Assembly (NCBI GenBank): GCA_947174085.1
Contig: CAMWHN010000061.1
Span: forward strand, 1 to 9,966
DNA from: an uncultured Ruminococcus sp.
GTDB lineage: Bacteria > Bacillota > Clostridia > Oscillospirales > Ruminococcaceae
DNA length: 9,966 bases
Direction of reading: 5' to 3'
Below, one piece after another: positions 5,670 through 9,966 of the stretch; the first letter of the stretch is position 1; each line of letters opens with the position of its first letter. The notes under the pieces are model-generated. The model saw only the letters and a program-made list of their open reading frames with translations, had not been told where the DNA came from and did no database searches. The position numbers and the translations under genes were made by a program.

Positions 5670-5863
5670 ATGCTATAATTCTCCTCAAGTTCCACAACTA
5701 TTGTATTAGATTTTGCAGAAATTAACAATAACATCTTACCTTTCTTATTTAATACCTGAATACAGCCATTTTCTTTTTCAATATATACATTTTCAAAATG
5801 ATATTCTAAAACTGGCATATCATTATGACTCAAAACCAAGATTTTATAATTACCTGTTCCCAT
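5666..5863 (-). CDS. small unrecognised protein coupled to xth
   Basis: A 65-residue protein I do not recognise. It is accepted as real because a full AAAGGAG site (5874-5880) precedes its ATG by 10 bases, it follows the aminopeptidase by 16 bases, and its TGA overlaps the xth ATG. The sequence alternates hydrophobic and polar residues throughout: KILVLS, EYHFENVYIE, GCIQVLN, KMLLLIS and NTIVVELEEN. This suggests five or so beta strands in one small barrel or sheet. There is one cysteine, no signal peptide, no membrane helix and no nucleic-acid motif I can name. A TTG codon at 5872 lies one base after the ribosome site and is too close to be the start. Position suggests a role with, or simply translational coupling to, its neighbours; no function is assigned. 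Confidence 0.75.
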   Translation of the reverse strand: MGTGNYKILVLSHNDMPVLEYHFENVYIEKENGCIQVLNKKGKMLLLISAKSNTIVVELEENYSI

Positions 5864-5873
5864 ATTTTGCAAT

Positions 5874-5880
5874 CTCCTTT
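5874..5880 (-). promoter_or_regulatory. ribosome binding site of the 65-residue gene
   Basis: AAAGGAG on the minus strand begins at the last base of the aminopeptidase stop codon and lies 10 bases before the ATG at 5863. It is the strongest single argument that the small gene is translated, and it rules out the TTG at 5872 as start. Confidence 0.75.
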
Positions 5881-7283
5881 CAGGATTCTAAAAATACTTT
5901 GAATGCTCTATATGCAGACCAAATATCAGTCTTTGCAACTAATTCATAAGGCGCATGCATGGACAACACAGGCACACCAATATCAATTGTATCAATATTT
6001 AAATTTGCGATATAAGCAGCAACAGTTCCGCCTCCGCCCATGTCAACTTTGCCTAATTCTCCAGTCTGCCAGATAACATTATTTTTATCAAGTAAATTTC
6101 TAATCTCACCGACAAATTCCGCTGAAGCGTCTGAAGTACCAGCTTTCCCTCTTGCGCCAGTGAATTTTGTCACACAAACACCATGATTTAAATATGCACA
6201 ATTTCTGCGTTCTAACACTTCTGGAAATGTCCCGTCAAAACCTGCATTTACATCTGCTGACAAGCATTTAGAAGCACTCATAACAGCTCTGCCATTTGCG
6301 CCAAAGCATTCTGCTAAGTCATGAATAAAATATTTTAAATACGCTGATTTCAAGCCAGTATTGCCATCACTGCCAGTTTCTTCTTTGTCTGTTAAAATTA
6401 CAACACTTGTATAATTCGGAGCTGAAACTTCTAAACTAGCTTTAAAAGCCGGATACGCACAAACTCTATCATCATGTCCATACGCACCAATCATACTTCT
6501 GTCAAAGCCAATATCTCTTGCCGGAAATGCCGGAACAGCTTCTAGTTCAGCAGAAATAAAATCATCTTCGACAATGCCATATTTTTCGTTTAGAATTTTT
6601 AAAATCTGGAGTTTTACTAATTCACTGCCTTCATCAGACTGCAACGGCATAGAACCAATCACAATATTTAATTCTTCACCTTTGATACCTTGTGCGAGTG
6701 TTCTTCTCATTTGGTCATCAGCCAAATGTGGCAATAAATCCGTAATATAAAATACAGGTTCAGAATTATCTTCCCCGATACAAATTTCAATTTTAGAACC
6801 ATCACGTTTAATAATCACACCATGCAATGACAACGGAATTGCTGTCCATTGATATTTTTTAATACCGCCGTAATAATGCGTTTTAAAATAACCAATTTCA
6901 TTATCTTCATATACTGGGTGCTGTTTCAGGTCAAGACGAGGGGAATCAATATGCGCTGCACAGATTCTAACACCTTTGCGAATATCTTCTGTTCCAATCG
7001 TTGCCATAATAACAGATTTATTACGATTATTTACATAAATTTTATCGCCTGCCTGTAATTTCATGCCTACTTGAAATAAAACATAACCATTTTTTTCTAG
7101 TTCTGTAATCACAAAGCTATTTACTTCACGTTCTGTCTTGGCAACATTCATGAAAACTTTATAATCCTCACAGAATTTATCACACTCTGCTAATTCTTCC
7201 GCACTCATACGCTGACGAGCATGTTTATTCTGGGAAAATAATTTTTCTTTTAATTCTTTTAGATTCTCTGTTTCATTACTCAT
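5880..7283 (-). CDS. M18 family zinc aminopeptidase
   Basis: A 467-residue cytoplasmic metallo-aminopeptidase of family M18, which trims N-terminal residues (often acidic or hydrophobic) from peptides and usually forms large tetrahedral dodecamers. Metal ligands of the family are visible in order: AAHIDSPR (His111), GHDDR (Asp271, bridging), DKEETGS (Glu301/Glu302, catalytic base and ligand), SADVNAG (Asp344) and SMHAPYE (His443). KQHP just after the first motif and VDMGGGGT (413-420) are also typical of the bacterial branch. Length agrees with bacterial M18 enzymes of about 450-470 residues. The ATG at 7283 is chosen for its AAAGAGG site 9 bases upstream; a TTG at 7304 has none. It sits 28 bases after coaE, and its stop overlaps the ribosome site of the next gene. 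Specificity cannot be told from sequence. Confidence 0.92.
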   Translation of the reverse strand: MSNETENLKELKEKLFSQNKHARQRMSAEELAECDKFCEDYKVFMNVAKTEREVNSFVITELEKNGYVLFQVGMKLQAGDKIYVNNRNKSVIMATIGTEDIRKGVRICAAHIDSPRLDLKQHPVYEDNEIGYFKTHYYGGIKKYQWTAIPLSLHGVIIKRDGSKIEICIGEDNSEPVFYITDLLPHLADDQMRRTLAQGIKGEELNIVIGSMPLQSDEGSELVKLQILKILNEKYGIVEDDFISAELEAVPAFPARDIGFDRSMIGAYGHDDRVCAYPAFKASLEVSAPNYTSVVILTDKEETGSDGNTGLKSAYLKYFIHDLAECFGANGRAVMSASKCLSADVNAGFDGTFPEVLERRNCAYLNHGVCVTKFTGARGKAGTSDASAEFVGEIRNLLDKNNVIWQTGELGKVDMGGGGTVAAYIANLNIDTIDIGVPVLSMHAPYELVAKTDIWSAYRAFKVFLES

Positions 7284-7292
7284 AATAAATAA

Positions 7293-7299
7293 CCTCTTT
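7293..7299 (-). promoter_or_regulatory. ribosome binding site fixing the aminopeptidase start
   Basis: AAAGAGG on the minus strand lies 9 bases before the ATG at 7283. It argues against the longer reading that would begin at a TTG at 7304 and add 7 residues. Confidence 0.7.
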
Positions 7300-7311
7300 T
7301 TCAATAAAATT

Positions 7312-7944
7312 TCAGGAAACCTGATTTAAATATTTTTCTTGACAATATACTTTTAATTTATCAGCTACTTCTTGGGCAAGTTCCGATAATTGTGCTAAAC
7401 TCGCATTATTGCGTATAATATAATCAGAATGCTGTATAAAAAAATTTTCTTCTAGCTGTGCGTTCATGCGTTCTAAAGCTAATTCCTGTGTTAAATTATC
7501 TCGTTGCATAATTCTTTGGCAACGCAATTCCGGATTGGCAATCACTGAAATAATCATATCACAAAAATCAGATGCTTTACTTTCAAACAAAGTCGGCGCA
7601 TCTAGTAAAATTAAATTTTCGCCATGCAATGCATTTTGATTAATTAATCTAAAAATTTTTTCTGTAATAAACGGGTGACAAATGCTATTTAAGCTTTCTA
7701 ATTTACGCTTATCTGTAAATACAATTTTGGCAAGTGCTTTTCTATTTAGCGAATTATCTGCATTTAAAATTTGATTGCCAAAATAATCTGCTAGTTCATT
7801 AAGACAGGGTTTGCCGATTTCTACGACCTCACGAGAAATTTTATCTGCATCAATTAAAGCAAATCCATTTTCAGAAAATATTCTTGAAACAGTGCTTTTT
7901 CCTGCTCCTGTCTGTCCGGTTAATCCAATCACAACAACTGACAT
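7312..7944 (-). CDS. coaE: dephospho-CoA kinase
   Basis: A 210-residue kinase for the last step of coenzyme A synthesis, phosphorylating the 3'-hydroxyl of dephospho-CoA with ATP. It has the P-loop GQTGAGKST (10-18), the substrate-binding DADKISREV (32-40), the conserved HPFI (90-93), LLDAPTLFES (113-122, where family members usually read L-D-I/V-P-L-L-F-E) and the lid region QRIMQRDNLTQELALERMNA (143-162). DYIIRNN (174-180) matches the usual D-x-V-I-x-N-N near the end. Length is normal. The ATG shares one base with the sua5 stop (TAATG), and GAGGTG lies about 11 bases before the start, so the two are translationally coupled. Cytoplasmic; nothing odd. Confidence 0.95.
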   Translation of the reverse strand: MSVVVIGLTGQTGAGKSTVSRIFSENGFALIDADKISREVVEIGKPCLNELADYFGNQILNADNSLNRKALAKIVFTDKRKLESLNSICHPFITEKIFRLINQNALHGENLILLDAPTLFESKASDFCDMIISVIANPELRCQRIMQRDNLTQELALERMNAQLEENFFIQHSDYIIRNNASLAQLSELAQEVADKLKVYCQEKYLNQVS

Positions 7945-8960
7945 TATACTTGAATCACCTCAAATCCTGACGCACGCATTAAACGATTATAGACAGATAA
8001 ATCAGCTCCAGTTTGTTTTGGCATTCTGACATAAACAAGCTTTGCACCAATTTCATCTAGTTCACGGAAACGCAAAAATAAATAATATGCCTGTGTAATT
8101 CCATCATCACCATAACGCATACAAGAAATATCTGCAATTTCTGGGTCAGAATCAAATAATAAACAATAAGTTCCCTCTTGTGCATGATGTTTCACATAAT
8201 TAGCAAAACTTGTGAAATCTGGTGCATTTACAGGCAAAATTTTAGCTTTTGGCGAATAATGCTTATATTTCATACCGGGGGAAGCAACTTTAGTATCTGG
8301 AGCAATCTGCTGAAAAATGGCTTTGTCAATATACACATGTTCCGCAAATGGTTTTAAATCTTCTAGTGAAATTACTCCCGGTCTTAAAATATGAATCGTT
8401 TCGGGATTGTCAAAACAAATCACAGTAGATTCTACACCGACTTGGCATTGACCACCGTCTAAAACTGCTGAAATACGTCCGTTCATATCGTCCATGACAT
8501 GTTTTGCAGTTGTAGGACTAGGCAAGCCAGAACGATTCGCAGACGGTGCGGCAATTGGGCAACCTGCTAATTCAATAATTTTTCTTGCTATAGGGTGTGA
8601 CGGCATACGCACACCAACTGTTTCTAATCCTCCAGAAGTTACATACGGAATTTCTGGACGTTTCGGGAAAATCATAGTTAAAGCCCCTGCCCAAAATTTT
8701 TTCGCTAAATTAATCGCAATATCTGGAATTTCAGAAGCAATTTGTTCTAGCATATTCATATCTGCAATATGCACAATTAATGGATTATCTGCCGGACGAC
8801 CTTTTGCCTGAAAAATCGCACGCACAGCTTTTTCATTACGAGCGTCAGCTCCTAATCCGTAAACTGTTTCTGTTGGAATCGCAACTAATTCGCCATTTTT
8901 TAATAATTTTCCTGCAATTTCTAAATCTTCAGGCGTATTATTTAATAATCTAGTTATCAT
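7944..8960 (-). CDS. sua5: L-threonylcarbamoyladenylate synthase, Sua5 type
   Basis: A 338-residue enzyme that makes threonylcarbamoyl-AMP from threonine, bicarbonate and ATP, the first step of the t6A modification at position 37 of ANN-decoding tRNAs. The N-terminal YrdC-like catalytic domain (about 1-205) shows PTETVYGLG (29-37), KGRPADNPL (53-61) and PSANRSG (139-145). The linker SPGMKYKHYSPKA (227-239) and the C-terminal Rossmann-like domain (about 240-338) mark the two-domain Sua5/YwlC form, not the short TsaC form. The linker tyrosine that gates the active site is present. Its ATG overlaps the prfA stop (ATGA at 8957-8960), with a weak GAGG 8 bases before, and its own stop overlaps coaE. 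Partner genes tsaB, tsaD and tsaE are not in this window. Confidence 0.95.
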   Translation of the reverse strand: MITRLLNNTPEDLEIAGKLLKNGELVAIPTETVYGLGADARNEKAVRAIFQAKGRPADNPLIVHIADMNMLEQIASEIPDIAINLAKKFWAGALTMIFPKRPEIPYVTSGGLETVGVRMPSHPIARKIIELAGCPIAAPSANRSGLPSPTTAKHVMDDMNGRISAVLDGGQCQVGVESTVICFDNPETIHILRPGVISLEDLKPFAEHVYIDKAIFQQIAPDTKVASPGMKYKHYSPKAKILPVNAPDFTSFANYVKHHAQEGTYCLLFDSDPEIADISCMRYGDDGITQAYYLFLRFRELDEIGAKLVYVRMPKQTGADLSVYNRLMRASGFEVIQV

Positions 8961-9966
8961 GCATCTTGCCTCGCTAATTTTTCTGCTTGGTCTGCGGTTG
9001 CCAATGCGTCAAAAATTTCATCTAAATCGCCGTTCAGAATATTTTCTAGTCTATACAGCGTTAAATTAATTCTATGGTCTGTCATACGCCCTTGCGGATA
9101 ATTATAAGTTCTAATCCGTTCCGAACGGTCACCAGTTCCGACTTGTAATTTACGTTCAGAAGCAATTTTATCACTTTGTTCCTGTTGCATAGATTCAAAT
9201 AATCTTGCTCTTAGCACTTTCATGGCTTTATCTTTATTTTTATGCTGACTGCGTTCATCTTGACATTCTACAACCAGACCAGTTGGCAGGTAGGTAATTC
9301 TAACAGCAGATTCTGTTTTATTAATATGCTGTCCACCTGCACCACTGGAGCGAAATACATCAATTTTTAAATCCGTTGGATTAATTTGCAATTCTAATTC
9401 ATCAGCTTCTGGTAATACAGCAACTGTTACCGTAGAAGTATGAATCCTGCCTTGTGATTCTGTTTCCGGCACACGCTGTACACGGTGTACACCGCTTTCA
9501 TATTTTAATCTGGAATATGCACCATCACCCTCAATAGAAAAACTAATTTCTTTATAACCGCCTAACTCTGTTGGATTTGCATTTAAAATTTCTAATTTCC
9601 AATGATGTGCTTCTGCATACATGCTATACATGCGATAAAGCGAATTTGCAAACAAAGACGCTTCTTCTCCTCCTGCTCCGCCACGAATTTCAATAATTAC
9701 ATTCTTGTCATCATTTTCATCTTTAGGCAATAATAAAATTTTTAATTCTTGTTCTTGTTCTTCTAGTAAAATCTTAGTTTCTTCTAATTGCTCTTGTGCC
9801 ATTTCTTTTAATTCTGCATCTTGACCAGAATCATTTAATAATTCTTGTGCTTCTTCAAAATCCTGTTTGCTGGTCTGATATGCCTGAAACGCTTCTATAA
9901 TTGGCGTTAAATTTTTATATTCTTTCATTAAGCTAGCATATTTTTCATGATTTGCAATAATTTCCG
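8957..9966 (-). CDS. prfA: peptide chain release factor 1 (5' end outside window)
   Basis: Release factor 1 reads UAA and UAG stop codons in the ribosomal A site and triggers peptide release. The frame stays open to the right edge: the 12 codons before the Met at 9928 read EIIANHEKYASL, which fits the family's N-terminal helix, so that Met is internal. With them, 335 residues are visible, and about 20-25 are missing compared with the usual 355-360. The PET codon-recognition tripeptide (visible residues 166-168, the RF1 P-x-T; RF2 has SPF) and the catalytic GGQ (210-212, within SGAGGQHINKTES) are intact. The acidic helical N-terminal region and the ending RQDA look normal. Its stop overlaps the sua5 start. 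prmC, the methyltransferase that modifies the GGQ glutamine, is not between prfA and sua5 and may lie upstream. Confidence 0.95.
   Translation of the reverse strand, partial: EIIANHEKYASLMKEYKNLTPIIEAFQAYQTSKQDFEEAQELLNDSGQDAELKEMAQEQLEETKILLEEQEQELKILLLPKDENDDKNVIIEIRGGAGGEEASLFANSLYRMYSMYAEAHHWKLEILNANPTELGGYKEISFSIEGDGAYSRLKYESGVHRVQRVPETESQGRIHTSTVTVAVLPEADELELQINPTDLKIDVFRSSGAGGQHINKTESAVRITYLPTGLVVECQDERSQHKNKDKAMKVLRARLFESMQQEQSDKIASERKLQVGTGDRSERIRTYNYPQGRMTDHRINLTLYRLENILNGDLDEIFDALATADQAEKLARQDA

Noticed and set aside
5713..5949. Plus-strand frame overlapping the 65-residue gene and the aminopeptidase end
   Set aside because: It crosses two minus-strand genes that have proper ribosome sites; its product is low-complexity aromatic sequence with no start signal.
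7312..7324. Small hairpin TCAGG/CCTGA with 3-base loop over the coaE stop
   Set aside because: Only 5 base pairs, with a poor U-tract, inside a tightly packed operon; likely chance.
8494..8811. Open plus-strand frame of 105 codons opposite sua5
   Set aside because: It is fully antisense to a strongly conserved gene, has no ribosome site or family resemblance, and its composition is what the reverse of YrdC coding sequence gives.
1..9966. CRISPR array, insertion sequence, prophage, tRNA or riboswitch
   Set aside because: I found no spaced direct repeats, transposase or integrase motifs, cloverleaf-like segments, or long structured leaders; intergenic gaps are all about 130 bases or less.

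Overview
This window looks like a piece of chromosome from an AT-rich Gram-positive anaerobe of the class Clostridia. An Oscillospiraceae/Ruminococcus-like bacterium is my best guess. The evidence is purine-rich AGGAGG-type ribosome sites before almost every gene, sigma-A type promoters, A/T-biased codon use, a lipobox lipoprotein, a short ferredoxin-thioredoxin-reductase-like protein next to a thioredoxin, and a clostridial style of housekeeping gene order. Every supported gene lies on the minus strand, so transcription runs from high to low coordinates. I see no mobile element, tRNA, rRNA or CRISPR array, and no gene-free stretch longer than about 130 bases.

Upstream block (9966 down to 2951). 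A dense housekeeping cluster runs prfA (5' end outside the window), sua5, coaE, an M18 aminopeptidase, an unrecognised 65-residue protein, exonuclease III (xth) and an ABC-F ATPase. Junctions are ATGA or TAATG overlaps, or gaps of 16 to 34 bases, so these genes are probably co-transcribed. The themes are translation (termination factor, t6A37 tRNA modification, ribosome-associated ABC-F), CoA synthesis, peptide turnover and DNA repair.

Middle block (2881 down to 1156). A well-formed promoter (TTGCTT-N17-TATGAT) starts a second unit: an ADP-ribosylglycohydrolase followed 28 bases later by a secreted lipoprotein with an acidic linker and tail and a beta-rich domain of unknown function.

Downstream block (1123 down to 1). 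A strong promoter (TTGACT-N17-TATAAA), whose -35 lies in one arm of a long inverted repeat, drives a thioredoxin with a WCPPC active site. This gene is translationally coupled to a compact six-cysteine ferredoxin:thioredoxin-reductase-type protein, and a clear intrinsic terminator follows. Beyond it, a NERD-domain protein begins and runs off the left edge.

Most of the window is ordinary housekeeping. The parts most worth a second look are the thioredoxin/FTR pair with its palindromic promoter, the glycohydrolase-lipoprotein pair, the 65-residue coupled protein ahead of xth, and a perfect 24-bp all-A/T palindrome between xth and the ABC-F gene. Several starts differ from the longest possible reading frame, and prfA is open through the right edge; these corrections are given below.
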